A stretch of DNA of 64,000 nt from Agrobacterium tumefaciens (GTDB lineage: Bacteria > Pseudomonadota > Alphaproteobacteria > Rhizobiales > Rhizobiaceae), in NCBI GenBank assembly GCA_025559845.1, contig CP048470.1:224001-288000 (forward strand), written 5' to 3'. Position 1 is the stretch's first letter, and each line of letters starts with the position of its first letter. The notes under the pieces were generated by a model. That model searched no databases and had not been told where the DNA came from. It saw only the letters and a list, made by a program, of their open reading frames with translations. Positions 1 through 9,439 of the stretch are shown here, piece by piece. The translations under genes were made by a program, and so were the position numbers.

Positions 1-1
1 A

Positions 2-700
2 TCTGCCCTGCTGACGGTGTTGATGGTTATTGCCCTGACGTCGAGCCTGCCGCAGCAGCCAGCAAGGCGAAAACCCGGACCGTATGTCGATGCACTTATT
101 TCGGTTCCGCGCATGTTCTGGAGCGAGCCCGGCCTTTTGTTACGTGGATTGCTGGCTTTCGCGATCTTCGCTTCCTTCAGCACATTCTGGACTGCACTTG
201 TGCTTCCCTTGAGCGCACCGCCATTGTCCTACTCCCACAGCAAGATCGGGCTATTCGGCTTGGTCGGTGTCGCTGGCGCTTTTGCCGCAACCTATGCAGG
301 AAGGCTCTCAGACCGTGGCTTTGGAACATGGGTCACTGGGATCTCGCTGGCCCTATTACTGGCATCGTGGGGACTGATTGCCTTTCTTCCCGTTTCTCTG
401 GCCTTGTTGTTAGCTGGTGTCCTTGTTCTGGATCTCGCGATCCAAGCCATCCACGTCACGAACCTCAGCGTCATTGCCACTGAGTACCCTGATATGAGCA
501 GCCGGCTGATCGGCGGTTATATGGTTTTCTACTCCATTGGCAGCGCGACAGGTGCCATCGGCGCAACATCTGCATATTCCTTGGCTGGATGGGTGGGCGT
601 TTGCATTCTTGGAGCAACATTTAGTGCATCAGCGGTAGTCCTATGGCTGGCCCATTTGATGCGGTTCACAACAAACAACCTACGAAAATGCACCAAATGA
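2..700 (+). CDS. MFS transporter, C-terminal part (gene starts before window)
   Basis: This is the C-terminal half of a major facilitator superfamily permease. The frame is open to the left edge, so the N-terminal helices lie outside the window. About six hydrophobic segments remain, and a loop reading GRLSDRGFGTW resembles the conserved MFS loop between helices 8 and 9 (G-x-x-x-D-R-x-G). The position of the glycine-rich helices and the short basic tail fit an MFS carrier of about 400 residues, possibly a drug or metabolite exporter. Substrate cannot be told. A strong AAAGGAGG follows the stop codon, but no start codon sits at a usable distance. Confidence 0.75.
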   Translation, partial: SALLTVLMVIALTSSLPQQPARRKPGPYVDALISVPRMFWSEPGLLLRGLLAFAIFASFSTFWTALVLPLSAPPLSYSHSKIGLFGLVGVAGAFAATYAGRLSDRGFGTWVTGISLALLLASWGLIAFLPVSLALLLAGVLVLDLAIQAIHVTNLSVIATEYPDMSSRLIGGYMVFYSIGSATGAIGATSAYSLAGWVGVCILGATFSASAVVLWLAHLMRFTTNNLRKCTK

Positions 701-821
701 AAGGAGGTTACTTCAAGACGCTGGGCGACGCTTGCAACAGAACTCGACATTTAGAAAAATGAAATGCAGCTGTGCTAAAGTGGAAGAATCAGACGGCTGA
801 TCTCGAGGCCCAACCTGCCAC

Positions 822-1784
822 ATGTGCTTTGGCATGCATTGGGTTTCTTGGATCAGGGCCGGATCGTCAGGTAACGCAGGTAGTGATTCTTTGTTTACGC
901 AGCAACAGTTGACGTCAATTCTGTCATCCTTGCCAGACCCTGCTTTCATCCTTACGCGCAGCGGCCGTTACGCTGCCGTCTTCGGCGGAAAAGACATACG
1001 GCATTATCACGACGGCAGCGGCCTCGTCGGGCTGAGCATGTTTGACGTGCTCAAAGAGGAAAAGGCGCGCTGGTTTGCGGCCGAGATCGAAAAAGCGCTG
1101 CAAACGCGCGCGCTCCATATCGTTGAATATGAGTTGAGTGGAAGCGACGTAAAGGGTGCCGGCGATGGTCCAAGTCACTCGATCTTTTTTGAGGGGCGTG
1201 TTCAGTCGCTCAGCTTCCAGGTTGATGGCGAAGATGCTGTCGTCTGGGTTGCAAGCAACATCACGGACAAAAATGAAGTCCAGAGGAAGCTGCGCCAACT
1301 CAGTGAAACGGATGCGCTGACAGGACTTTATAACCGCCGTAAACTGATCGAAACACTCGACGAACGACTGGATGTTTTTGTCCGAGAGCAAGCCCAGACG
1401 TCCGTGCTGATTTTCGATCTCGACAATTTCAAGCGACTGAATGATGAGATGGGCCATCATGCTGGTGATGCCGCATTGGTCGAAATAGCCCGTCTATGCC
1501 GGGAGAACCTGCGTCAAAGTGATGTGGTTGCTCGATTCGGTGGCGACGAATTTGTTGTCGTGATGCCCGAAACCCGCCGAGACGACGCGGTTGAGATTGC
1601 AGAGCATCTCAGAAAACACGTTCCAATCACCCTCAGACAAACCCTCCGTTATGAATCAACAATCAGCGGCGGCATCAGCGAGTTCGGTTCACCGGACCGT
1701 TTCTCAAGTGACATCCTGAGACGTGCAGATGAGGGGATGTATCTGGCAAAACGCGCCGGGCGAAACCGGGTGTCGGTTCTCTAA
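822..1784 (+). CDS. PAS-GGDEF diguanylate cyclase with inhibitory site
   Basis: A 320-residue protein that should make cyclic di-GMP from two GTP. An N-terminal PAS-like sensory region (about residues 30-155) leads through a short linker into a GGDEF domain beginning near residue 165 (DALTGLYNRR). The active-site motif is an intact RFGGDEF, with GGDEF at residues 240-244. An RxxD product-inhibition site (RQSD, residues 231-234) lies exactly five residues before it, so feedback control is expected. There is no transmembrane segment, so the enzyme is probably cytoplasmic. The start is uncertain: ATG 822 has no clear ribosome binding site and ATG 834 is possible. It is isolated from its neighbours. 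Confidence 0.9.
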   Translation: MCFGMHWVSWIRAGSSGNAGSDSLFTQQQLTSILSSLPDPAFILTRSGRYAAVFGGKDIRHYHDGSGLVGLSMFDVLKEEKARWFAAEIEKALQTRALHIVEYELSGSDVKGAGDGPSHSIFFEGRVQSLSFQVDGEDAVVWVASNITDKNEVQRKLRQLSETDALTGLYNRRKLIETLDERLDVFVREQAQTSVLIFDLDNFKRLNDEMGHHAGDAALVEIARLCRENLRQSDVVARFGGDEFVVVMPETRRDDAVEIAEHLRKHVPITLRQTLRYESTISGGISEFGSPDRFSSDILRRADEGMYLAKRAGRNRVSVL

Positions 1785-1872
1785 AGCCAATCCGTAGGAA
1801 GTCTTGATCGTCCACAGCAGATGACGACAGTTCCCGCCGGTACGGAGACGGTAGCTTCCAAGACCAAAATGG

Positions 1873-1898
1873 ACCAGCGCCGACAGATCGACGCTGGT
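1873..1898. terminator. Hairpin between convergent genes
   Basis: ACCAGCG (1873-1879) pairs perfectly with CGCTGGT (1892-1898) around a 12-base loop. It lies between the convergent ends of the GGDEF gene and the GH4 gene. The plus strand continues TCTTGTTCTC, a weak T-rich tail, so it most likely terminates the GGDEF transcript. Confidence 0.45.
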
Positions 1899-1916
1899 TC
1901 TTGTTCTCAGGTGCCG

Positions 1917-3290
1917 TCAGACCGCGCGTGCGCGCTTCACTTCAAGCTGCGTCCAATCCGGCAGCCAGTCCCGATGTGCAAGCAGTAGATCGTCAACCAT
2001 CGACCAGATCTGATCGAGATCAAGTTCCGCAGCCGTATGTGGGTCCATCATAGCCGCATGGAAGATGTGCTCACGGTTCTGCGTCATCAGTGCCCGTACA
2101 GTAAGCTCCTGAACATTGATATTGGTCCGCATCAGGGCCGTGAGTTGCGGGGGGAGATCGCCGATGAAGGTCGGCTGGATACCGTTGTGGTCAACAAGGC
2201 AAGGAACTTCTGCAGCGCAATCGGCCGGCAGGGAAGTGATGCAGCCGTTGTTGCGTTGATTTCCGTAAATCACCGAAGGCTCGCCCGTCCAGACCGAATT
2301 GATGATCGATGACGCATACTCCTTCGACTGCTTCACCTCGATCTTCTCGGCCGAGCGGTAGGCTTCTGCCTGCCCTTTCCAGCGCTCGATCTGCTCGATG
2401 CAACGCTTTGGATATTCATCGAGCGGGATGCCAAACTTCTCGATCAAGTCCTCACGTCCCTCCTTGATGAAATAGGGCGTGTATTCGGCAAAATGCTCCG
2501 AGCTTTCGGTCACGAAATAACCGAGCCTTGTGAGCATTTCGTAACGCACTTTGTTTGGGCAGCGCGGGTTCCAGCCTGGCTTCGGCGCACGCCCTTCGCG
2601 ATAGCCACGCACGAGGTCAGGATAAAGATTTTTGTAGCTGCCATCAGCCTGACGATGCTCGAACTCAAGGAAAAACGCCATGTGGTTGATGCCGGCCGAG
2701 CGGTAGCGGATTTCCTCGTACGGGATGTCTAGGTCATGGGCCAATTCCATTGCGGTACCCTGAACCGAGTGGCACAAGCCGACTTGTCGTATTGTGGGAT
2801 ATTTTTCCGCAATCGCCCAGGTGTTGATAGCCATCGGATTAACATATTGCAGCATGATGGCTTCGGGGCAGACGGCCAGCATATCCTCGCAGATCTTCCA
2901 AAGATGCGGCACCGTGCGCAGGCCACGCATGATGCCCCCAACACCCAGCGTGTCGGCGATTGTCTGGCGCAGACCATATTTGCGCGGCACCTCGAAGTCG
3001 GTCACAGTGCAAGGCTCATAGCCACCGATTTGGAACGCGACCACGACGAAATCCGCACCGGCTAGTGCCTTTTTCTGGTCCGTATAGGTCTCGGCCTTTG
3101 CCTTCACGCCGAGCGTCTGGATGAGCTTATTGACGACGATTGCACTTTCCTCGAGACGCTCCTTATTGATGTCCATCAGGGCGATGGTGGCACCCGAAAG
3201 CGCCGGCCGCTGCAGCACATCGCCGACGATGTTTTTCATGAAGACGGTCGAGCCTGCGCCGATAAATGTGATCCTGGGATTTCTTGCCAT
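1917..3290 (-). CDS. agaL: GH4 alpha-galactosidase, distal gene of the agp operon
   Basis: A 457-residue glycoside hydrolase family 4 enzyme. GH4 alpha-galactosidases cleave melibiose/raffinose-type sugars by an NAD+- and Mn2+-dependent redox-elimination mechanism in the cytoplasm. The Rossmann motif FIGAGS is at residues 9-14. The metal ligands are visible as Cys173 (in GLCHS) and His203 (in GINH), and NPMA follows the nucleotide fold. The start at 3290 was chosen because GGAGGAAAA lies just upstream and the product begins MARNPRITF; a longer open frame runs back into agpD. It is the last gene of a minus-strand operon, 20 bases after agpD. A second, diverged GH4 gene heads the same operon, so the two probably split alpha-galactoside substrates or linkages. 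Which one corresponds to agaL1 or agaL2 of Sinorhizobium was not resolved. Confidence 0.88.
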   Translation of the reverse strand: MARNPRITFIGAGSTVFMKNIVGDVLQRPALSGATIALMDINKERLEESAIVVNKLIQTLGVKAKAETYTDQKKALAGADFVVVAFQIGGYEPCTVTDFEVPRKYGLRQTIADTLGVGGIMRGLRTVPHLWKICEDMLAVCPEAIMLQYVNPMAINTWAIAEKYPTIRQVGLCHSVQGTAMELAHDLDIPYEEIRYRSAGINHMAFFLEFEHRQADGSYKNLYPDLVRGYREGRAPKPGWNPRCPNKVRYEMLTRLGYFVTESSEHFAEYTPYFIKEGREDLIEKFGIPLDEYPKRCIEQIERWKGQAEAYRSAEKIEVKQSKEYASSIINSVWTGEPSVIYGNQRNNGCITSLPADCAAEVPCLVDHNGIQPTFIGDLPPQLTALMRTNINVQELTVRALMTQNREHIFHAAMMDPHTAAELDLDQIWSMVDDLLLAHRDWLPDWTQLEVKRARAV

Positions 3291-3310
3291 TTTTTCCTCC
3301 GGCAGTGAAT

Positions 3311-4978
3311 TCAAGCGATTTCGAAGGCAGCTCTGACGAGCCGCTGGGTGTATTCGGTCTTGGGATGGGAAAGAACGTCCTCGACGGCGCCCTCTTCCAC
3401 GATGCGCCCGTGCTGCATGACGATAACGCGGTGGCAAAGCGCCCTGACAACCTTCAGGTCATGCGAAATGAATAGATAACTCAGACCGCGTTCATCCTGC
3501 AGTTTGCGCAAGAGATCGATGATCTGTGCCTGAACCGAAAGGTCGAGGGCCGATGTTGGCTCATCCAACAGGATGAATTCCGGTTCGAGTGCAACAGCGC
3601 GTGCAATGGCAATGCGCTGGCGCTGGCCGCCGGAAAATTCGTGCGGGAAACGCGAGAGGATGTTGCCCGGCATACCTGCTGCTTCCAATGCGTCGCGGAC
3701 ACGGTCAAGCCTTTCAGCCTTAGTCTTGCCGAGGCCGTTAATGACCAAGCCCTCTTCGATGATTTGGCCGATCGTCATGCGCGGATTAAGCGATGCGAAA
3801 GGGTCCTGGAAGACGATCTGCATGCGTGAGCGAAGCGGGCGCATCTCAGCCCTTGAACGGCCATCTATCTTCTGATTGTCAAAAATGATGTCGCCAGCGG
3901 CGGGTTCATTCAGCCTGAGCAATGACTGGCCGAAGGTGGTCTTTCCCGACCCGGATTCGCCGACCAGTCCCAATGTTTCATGCCGTTTGAGGGACAAGCC
4001 GAGACTGTCGACGGCAACGAGTTCCTTCAGTTCGGGCTTGAACAGGCCGCCGTAGCGCATCATGAATGACACGCGCACACCGCTGGCGGTCAGCAGCACA
4101 CCGGAATTCTCCGGCAAGGGCTTCGCCTTGCCATGCGGCTCCGATGCAAGGAGCTTTCGCGTATAGGGGTGGTTCGGTGCAGCAAAAAGCTGTTGCGTCG
4201 TATTGTGTTCACGCATCTCGCCATGCTGCATGACGTAAACATAATCGGAGAACTGTTTGACGATCGTCAGATCGTGCGTGATGAGCACCACCGCCATGCC
4301 CCGCTCCTTTTGAAGCGAGCGGATCAGGTTCAGAATCTGGGCCTGCACCGTCACATCGAGCGCGGTTGTCGGCTCATCGGCAATCAGCACGTCCGGGTCG
4401 TTTGCGAGAGCCATCGCAATCATGACACGCTGGCGCTGTCCGCCTGAGAGCTGATGGGGATACTGTTTCAGGCGGGCTTCGGGTTCAGGGATCTGCACCT
4501 GCCGCAGAAGGTCTAGCGCCCTCGCTTCCGCTTGCTTTCGGTTCATTTTCGAGTGGACGCGGATCGCTTCAACGATCTGGCTCCCGATTGTGTAGATCGG
4601 GTTCAGCGAACTCATTGGCTCCTGAAAGATCATGGAGATACGATTGCCGCGAAGTGCGCGGCGCTGACGTGTCGAAAATTTCAGGATGTCGTCGCCATTG
4701 AAGCGGATTGTCGAGGACTTCGAAACGGTCGCCCGTTTGGTCAGCAACCCCATGACGGTGCGTGCGGTAACAGATTTTCCCGATCCGGATTCTCCGACAA
4801 TCGCGATGGTCTCGCCCTTGTAGAGCTGGAATGAGATATCCTTTACGGCATCGACCGTGCCATGTTCGACCTTGAAGGTCACGGCGATGTTGCGGGCGTC
4901 AATGATGGCCTCGTCACTACGGTGTTCGGCATCGTAGCGCTTGGCTGGAGCATAGGCATTCATGTGAGCAACAGTCAT
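3311..4978 (-). CDS. agpD: Alpha-galactoside ABC importer, fused double ATPase
   Basis: A 555-residue protein with two complete ABC ATPase halves of the OppD/OppF type fused in one chain. The first half has Walker A GESGSGKS at residues 62-69 and signature LSGGQRQR; the second has a further GESGSGKT and FSGGQRQR. It powers the AgpB-AgpC channel at the inner membrane. Fused dipeptide-type ATPases are common in rhizobial sugar and opine importers. The gene starts 12 bases after agpC and runs into the distal GH4 gene, consistent with one operon. The product belongs to the peptide/opine-type ABC class rather than the MalK class used by most sugar importers, which agrees with the peptide-type binding protein AgpA. 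Confidence 0.88.
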   Translation of the reverse strand: MTVAHMNAYAPAKRYDAEHRSDEAIIDARNIAVTFKVEHGTVDAVKDISFQLYKGETIAIVGESGSGKSVTARTVMGLLTKRATVSKSSTIRFNGDDILKFSTRQRRALRGNRISMIFQEPMSSLNPIYTIGSQIVEAIRVHSKMNRKQAEARALDLLRQVQIPEPEARLKQYPHQLSGGQRQRVMIAMALANDPDVLIADEPTTALDVTVQAQILNLIRSLQKERGMAVVLITHDLTIVKQFSDYVYVMQHGEMREHNTTQQLFAAPNHPYTRKLLASEPHGKAKPLPENSGVLLTASGVRVSFMMRYGGLFKPELKELVAVDSLGLSLKRHETLGLVGESGSGKTTFGQSLLRLNEPAAGDIIFDNQKIDGRSRAEMRPLRSRMQIVFQDPFASLNPRMTIGQIIEEGLVINGLGKTKAERLDRVRDALEAAGMPGNILSRFPHEFSGGQRQRIAIARAVALEPEFILLDEPTSALDLSVQAQIIDLLRKLQDERGLSYLFISHDLKVVRALCHRVIVMQHGRIVEEGAVEDVLSHPKTEYTQRLVRAAFEIA

Positions 4979-4990
4979 GATTTGCTCCTC

Positions 4991-6127
4991 TCAATAAGGA
5001 TCGACAGCATCACGCAGGCCGTCGCCCAGCGCGTTGAAGGCAAAGACGGTGACGAGGACAAAACCGACCGGTGCCAGGATCCAGGGATAGGAGCCGATGA
5101 CCGAATAGGTGGCCGTGTCCTGTAGCATCAGGCCCCAGGAAATCAGCGGCGGTTTGACGGCAAAGCCAAGGAAACCGAGGAAGGATTCCAGGAGGACGAC
5201 ACTCGGAATATGCAAGGTGACGGCAACGATCACATGGCTCATCACGTTCGGAAGGATGTGCTGGAATATGATGCGCCGGTCTGTGGCACCGACCGCCATG
5301 GCCGCACGAACGTAATCAATACGGGCCAGCGCGAGTGTCTTTCCGCGCACTTCTCTCGACATCTGGGCCCAGCCAAGTGCGGACATGACGCCGACAACGA
5401 AGATCAGAAAAATCGTCGTTGGTGCGGTTACGGGGATGAGCGATGTCAAAGCGAGATAAAGTGGCAATTGCGGAAAAGCGAGAACCACTTCCACGAAGCG
5501 CTGCACCCACGCGTCCAGCGGACCGCCGAAATAGCCTGAAATCAGCCCAACGCTCGTGCCGATGACGGTTACGATGGCAACAACACTCAAGGCAATGGCA
5601 AGGGAAATGCGTGAGCCATAGATCGCCCGTGAGAGGACATCACGCCCGAATTTATCCGTGCCGAGGAAATGCACCGGCTGACCATCCGTCGAGCCGAAGA
5701 AATGGCGGCTTGCAGGGATGAGGCCGAACAGACTGTATTCCGCTCCCTTCACGAAAAACCCGAGATAACGAGGGTTCTCATAGTCGGGACCGACAATCGG
5801 TTGAAAGGTAATCGGATCAAGTTCTTCGGTCTCGGCGGTAGCATAAACACGCGGCCAGATCCCAAAATTCCCTTCCTTGTCCGTGAACCGGACGACCTGT
5901 GGCGGTGAAAAGCTTTCGTGCGTTTCAAGCGGGTTCATGGGAGCAAAAAAGTCAGCGAAGATCGAGACGAGCATCAGCAGCCCAACCAGCACCAGGCCGA
6001 TCATACCTGTGAAAGATCGTCTCAGCCGCCGCCAGACCAGCGCGACATAGCTTTCGTTGACATGGTGGGGTTCGCGCACTTTCGAGGTCACGTCGACGTC
6101 CTGTTTGGTGTCTTCGAATGCCAGCAT
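4991..6127 (-). CDS. agpC: Alpha-galactoside ABC importer permease, DppC type
   Basis: A 378-residue inner-membrane permease of the oligopeptide/dipeptide (DppC/OppC) class. An N-terminal helix near residues 35-55 (GMIGLVLVGLLMLV) is followed by an unusually long periplasmic loop of roughly 100 residues. Then comes the five-helix binding-protein-dependent transport domain, with the EAA-type loop (REVRGKTLALARIDYVRAA) that contacts the ATPase. It pairs with AgpB and begins 2 bases after the agpB stop codon. The long loop is a known feature of the DppC class. The assignment to alpha-galactosides rests on the flanking GH4 genes and on AgpA. Confidence 0.85.
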   Translation of the reverse strand: MLAFEDTKQDVDVTSKVREPHHVNESYVALVWRRLRRSFTGMIGLVLVGLLMLVSIFADFFAPMNPLETHESFSPPQVVRFTDKEGNFGIWPRVYATAETEELDPITFQPIVGPDYENPRYLGFFVKGAEYSLFGLIPASRHFFGSTDGQPVHFLGTDKFGRDVLSRAIYGSRISLAIALSVVAIVTVIGTSVGLISGYFGGPLDAWVQRFVEVVLAFPQLPLYLALTSLIPVTAPTTIFLIFVVGVMSALGWAQMSREVRGKTLALARIDYVRAAMAVGATDRRIIFQHILPNVMSHVIVAVTLHIPSVVLLESFLGFLGFAVKPPLISWGLMLQDTATYSVIGSYPWILAPVGFVLVTVFAFNALGDGLRDAVDPY

Positions 6128-6129
6128 TG

Positions 6130-7137
6130 TTACGCCCTCCCGAATTCGCGGACACGCGGATCGAGCATGGCAAGCATCATGTCAGCGATGATGTTGCCGA
6201 TGATGAGTGTCGCCGCGAGCACCATCATGAAGGTCGCGGTTACATAGACATCTCCAACCGCCATGGAGCCGACGATCGCCGGGCCAACGGTTGGCAATGC
6301 AAAGATGATCGCGGTCTCGATTTCGCCACTCAGCATGTAGGGCAGCACGACACCCTGATACATGACCAGCGGGTGCACGGCATTGGGGACTGCGTGACGC
6401 ATGATGACCGCCCCTTCCGACAACCCCTTGGCCCGCGCCGTCTCGACATATTGTGCGTTCAGCGTGTCGAGCAGATTACCGCGCATGACGCGCATATTGT
6501 AGGCAAGTCCGCCGAACACCGCGATCGCGACAACCGGCCAGACATGACTGACGAGATCGAGGAATTTCGCCCAGGACCACGGTGCTCCACCGTATTGCGG
6601 CGAGAAGAAACTGCCGATTTCAGAGACATCGAAATGGAAAACCATCAGGTAAACCAGGATCAACGCCATCAAGAACCGGGGAATGGTCATCCCAAGAAAG
6701 GAAATGGCCGAGAGAAGATTGTCGACCCAGGAATATTGGCGCGTCGCCGCCCATATGCCAAAACCAATACCCAGCAGCGATGCGAGGATATGGCATACGA
6801 GTGCCAGCACGATGGTGCGTGGCAGGCGCTCTCCGACCACATCGGCAACAGGCTTGTTGTAATAAAAGCTGTAGCCGAAATCGCCTCTGGTGACGATCCC
6901 GCCGATCCAGTTGAAATACTGCACGACAAGCGGCTTATCGAGACCATGCTCGATGCGATACGCCTGGGCTTGAGCCTGCGCCTGTTCGAACGACGCTCCG
7001 CCCTGGTTCATCAACTGCGAGCGAATGTAGTCGGCGTAGTCACCAGGCGGCGCCTGGATGATGGCGAATGTCACCACGCTCAGGATCAGCAACACCGGAA
7101 TGGCGGAGCTGATGCGTATCATCAGGAATCTCAGCAT
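6130..7137 (-). CDS. agpB: Alpha-galactoside ABC importer permease, DppB type
   Basis: A 335-residue inner-membrane permease of the DppB/OppB class. It opens with the typical short basic stretch and first helix (FLMIRISSAIPVLLILS). A periplasmic loop follows, containing the YRIEHGLDKPLVVQY segment usual for the family, and then five more hydrophobic segments with an EAA loop (VETARAKGLSEGAVIMRHA). It forms the channel with AgpC. About 110 bases separate it from agpA, and that spacer holds a stable hairpin (7159-7186), which may keep expression of the permease below that of the binding protein. Confidence 0.86.
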   Translation of the reverse strand: MLRFLMIRISSAIPVLLILSVVTFAIIQAPPGDYADYIRSQLMNQGGASFEQAQAQAQAYRIEHGLDKPLVVQYFNWIGGIVTRGDFGYSFYYNKPVADVVGERLPRTIVLALVCHILASLLGIGFGIWAATRQYSWVDNLLSAISFLGMTIPRFLMALILVYLMVFHFDVSEIGSFFSPQYGGAPWSWAKFLDLVSHVWPVVAIAVFGGLAYNMRVMRGNLLDTLNAQYVETARAKGLSEGAVIMRHAVPNAVHPLVMYQGVVLPYMLSGEIETAIIFALPTVGPAIVGSMAVGDVYVTATFMMVLAATLIIGNIIADMMLAMLDPRVREFGRA

Positions 7138-7158
7138 CGAACGGTCTTCCTCCGTTTG

Positions 7159-7186
7159 GGCAAGCCGTGACGGATCACGGTTTGCC
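7159..7186 (-). promoter_or_regulatory. Intercistronic hairpin between agpA and agpB
   Basis: GGCAAGCCGTGA (7159-7170) pairs with TCACGGTTTGCC (7175-7186) with one mismatch in twelve, around the loop CGGA. It sits between the binding-protein gene and the permease genes. Such hairpins often protect the upstream messenger or cause partial termination, giving more binding protein than permease. No T-run follows it, so full termination is unlikely. Confidence 0.5.
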
Positions 7187-7247
7187 GGGTGCCTGCCTCC
7201 GGCCGCGCTTCACGCGCGACCGGTCTAGGTTTCTCCGGGAGGAGCTC

Positions 7248-9335
7248 TTAATTGATCGGGCCGCCTTCACCCGGCTTTCCGGGAAGCTGCTCGGGATAGA
7301 GTTCGTATTTGCCCTGCTTGTCAGCGGCCACCCACAGCCGTTCGCGGATGATGGCGTCCTCAGCCCAGTTGAACATGAAGATCGGCGTGCCTTGCGGCAC
7401 ATTGGAGAAGCGCTTGTTGACGATCAGCGCACCCGGATATTCGGTGAGACCGATCGTGTAGAGGTTCTGGGTGTAGACCTTCTGGTACTGCTTCATCAGT
7501 TCTGCCCGCTCGGCATTGTCCTGCGAGGAGATGAATTTGCGGACGAGATCAGCCATTTCCTTTTCGAATGGCATCAGGTCCAGTTCCTTGCCTTCGGGTG
7601 AGCGGTGGTTCCAGCTTGTGCGCGGACCGACTGGAGCCAGTTGCTCCGTGTTCTGCACGACCGAGGAGAGCTCAGTGGAATTGCGCCGGACCAGCCAGTC
7701 GAACTGGCCGCCATAATGGGCGGCATCGCGCTGGTTGGAATCCAGGCTGTTCAGGATGATGCGGAGCCCAAGTTTCGCCATCTGTCCGACCAGGCCTTCT
7801 GCAATACTCTTGTCGGTCGCATAGCCATTGTTGACGAGAAGAATGATCTCCACATTACGCCCACCAAGCGTTTCCTTGGGGAAATTCAAAATACCGTCGC
7901 CATCCGTATCTTTCAGACCAATCTCGGCGAGTGCTGCTTTGGAAGCTTCAAGGTCGAAAGGATAATAGACCGTCGAATTGCGGTCGTAGAAGCTCGTCCC
8001 CGAGGAGATCCCGCCTGGATAGATTGCTGTGAACGGACCTTTCACGAGGGAATCGCCGATTGCCTTGCGATCGATCGCGGACGTGACTGCCTTGCGGAAA
8101 ACGTCGTTTCGATTGAGCTCGCGGATCGCTTGTCCCCGTTCGTCCGGGTTACCCCAGCCGTTGGCAGAGAAATTCATCTGCAGGTTATAACCGATGAGCC
8201 TTGGACCGAAGGCAAGCCGGGCCGGTGCGTTGGGGTCGGCAGCGCGCTTCAACGATGCAACGAAGTTTTCCGGCTGCTCGAGGTTGGAAATGTCACCGGA
8301 TCCCGCCACCGCCTGAACGTCACGGTCGGCCCAGGTCGAGAGTTTGTAGTGAACCTCGTTGAGATAAGGCAGTTGCTGACCTTTCTCGTCGACCTTCCAA
8401 TAATAGGGATTGCGGCGCAGGACGATGATGTCATCGGGCCGGTATTCGACAGGCACCCAGGCGCCCATCACCGGCATGTTCATATATTCCGGCGGAAAGG
8501 CGTTCTTGAACTGGTTGTAGGTGTTGCCGGAATATTTGGGGTGCTGGGGCTTCAGGATATGTGACGGCCCGGGGCAAAAGCTCGGATAGGCCATTGTGTA
8601 GAGGTATTGCTTCGGGAAGGCGCTCTTGAACGTCCATTCCACGGTATAGTCATCGATTTTCTTGAGCGTCGTTCCCTCGCCGAAGGCTTCCGGCGACGCC
8701 CCGCCACCCAGAGGCGAAACATTGGGATCGATCACCGCATCTTCCCAATAGAACATCACGTCATCGGCGTTGAAGACCTCGCCATCTGACCATTTTGCAC
8801 CCTTGACCAGATGCATTGTCAGCTTGTGACCATCCTCGGACCATTCCCAGCTTTTCGCGAGATTGGGGAGCGGCTCTGTGTCCTTGGCATCGACCTGAAA
8901 GAGAGGTGCGGTTCGCGTCAGGCATTCGGAAAGCGCAATGTCGATACCGCCCCATCCCTGGCTCTGACCGGCGATATAGTTCCATCCCTCCGGCCGCCCG
9001 CCAACAACGTGGCGCATGGTATCGCCATAGACACCCATGCCGTCGGGAAGATTACCGGTCTTGTAGACGAGCGGCTCCTCCGGCAGGCGATCCTTGAGCG
9101 GCGGAAGCTTGCCGGTCTTTTCGAATTTTTCGGCGACCCAGTCGGGCTGGCTGTAGGATGGCAGCGCCTTGAACTCCAGGATAGAATCCCGCGAGACGTA
9201 GTTGATCTTGCCCTCTGCCGGAAATTGCGGCGGCTCGGGCGGCGTTGTCGTCTCGAATGCATTGGCACCGAGCGCAATCATCGAAACGCCCAGGGTCAAG
9301 GCAGCGATGGTGGCAGTCTTACGTCGAAGTTGCAT
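7248..9335 (-). CDS. agpA: Periplasmic alpha-galactoside-binding protein AgpA
   Basis: A 695-residue solute-binding protein of the oligopeptide-binding family (SBP_bac_5), longer than the usual 530-600. A signal peptide (MQLRRKTATIAALTLGVSM... ANA) is followed by a mature domain rich in family motifs such as LAKSWEWSEDGHKLTMHL and KWSDGEVFNADDVMFYW. In Sinorhizobium meliloti AgpA is the periplasmic protein needed for melibiose and raffinose uptake, and the gene order here matches that locus. The start at 9335 is preferred over the ATG at 9341 because GGGAGG lies seven bases before it; the longer open frame upstream is not credible. The gene follows the proximal GH4 gene by about 100 bases. 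Confidence 0.88.
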   Translation of the reverse strand: MQLRRKTATIAALTLGVSMIALGANAFETTTPPEPPQFPAEGKINYVSRDSILEFKALPSYSQPDWVAEKFEKTGKLPPLKDRLPEEPLVYKTGNLPDGMGVYGDTMRHVVGGRPEGWNYIAGQSQGWGGIDIALSECLTRTAPLFQVDAKDTEPLPNLAKSWEWSEDGHKLTMHLVKGAKWSDGEVFNADDVMFYWEDAVIDPNVSPLGGGASPEAFGEGTTLKKIDDYTVEWTFKSAFPKQYLYTMAYPSFCPGPSHILKPQHPKYSGNTYNQFKNAFPPEYMNMPVMGAWVPVEYRPDDIIVLRRNPYYWKVDEKGQQLPYLNEVHYKLSTWADRDVQAVAGSGDISNLEQPENFVASLKRAADPNAPARLAFGPRLIGYNLQMNFSANGWGNPDERGQAIRELNRNDVFRKAVTSAIDRKAIGDSLVKGPFTAIYPGGISSGTSFYDRNSTVYYPFDLEASKAALAEIGLKDTDGDGILNFPKETLGGRNVEIILLVNNGYATDKSIAEGLVGQMAKLGLRIILNSLDSNQRDAAHYGGQFDWLVRRNSTELSSVVQNTEQLAPVGPRTSWNHRSPEGKELDLMPFEKEMADLVRKFISSQDNAERAELMKQYQKVYTQNLYTIGLTEYPGALIVNKRFSNVPQGTPIFMFNWAEDAIIRERLWVAADKQGKYELYPEQLPGKPGEGGPIN

Positions 9336-9439
9336 CGTCATTCCTCCCAAATGGCAGCGCGTCCCGCGTCTGCCTCTTCTCCACGGCGACGGGTGCGTCG
9401 CGAACTCCCTATCGCCACGCACCACGCTTATGCACCTGT

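Noticed and set aside
701..712. Strong AAAGGAGG after the MFS gene
   Set aside because: No ATG, GTG or TTG lies at a usable distance, so it does not start a gene.
6118..7170. 350-codon open frame antisense to agpB
   Set aside because: It mirrors the codon structure of agpB on the other strand and its product is rich in His, Arg, Asp and Gln, a typical shadow frame.
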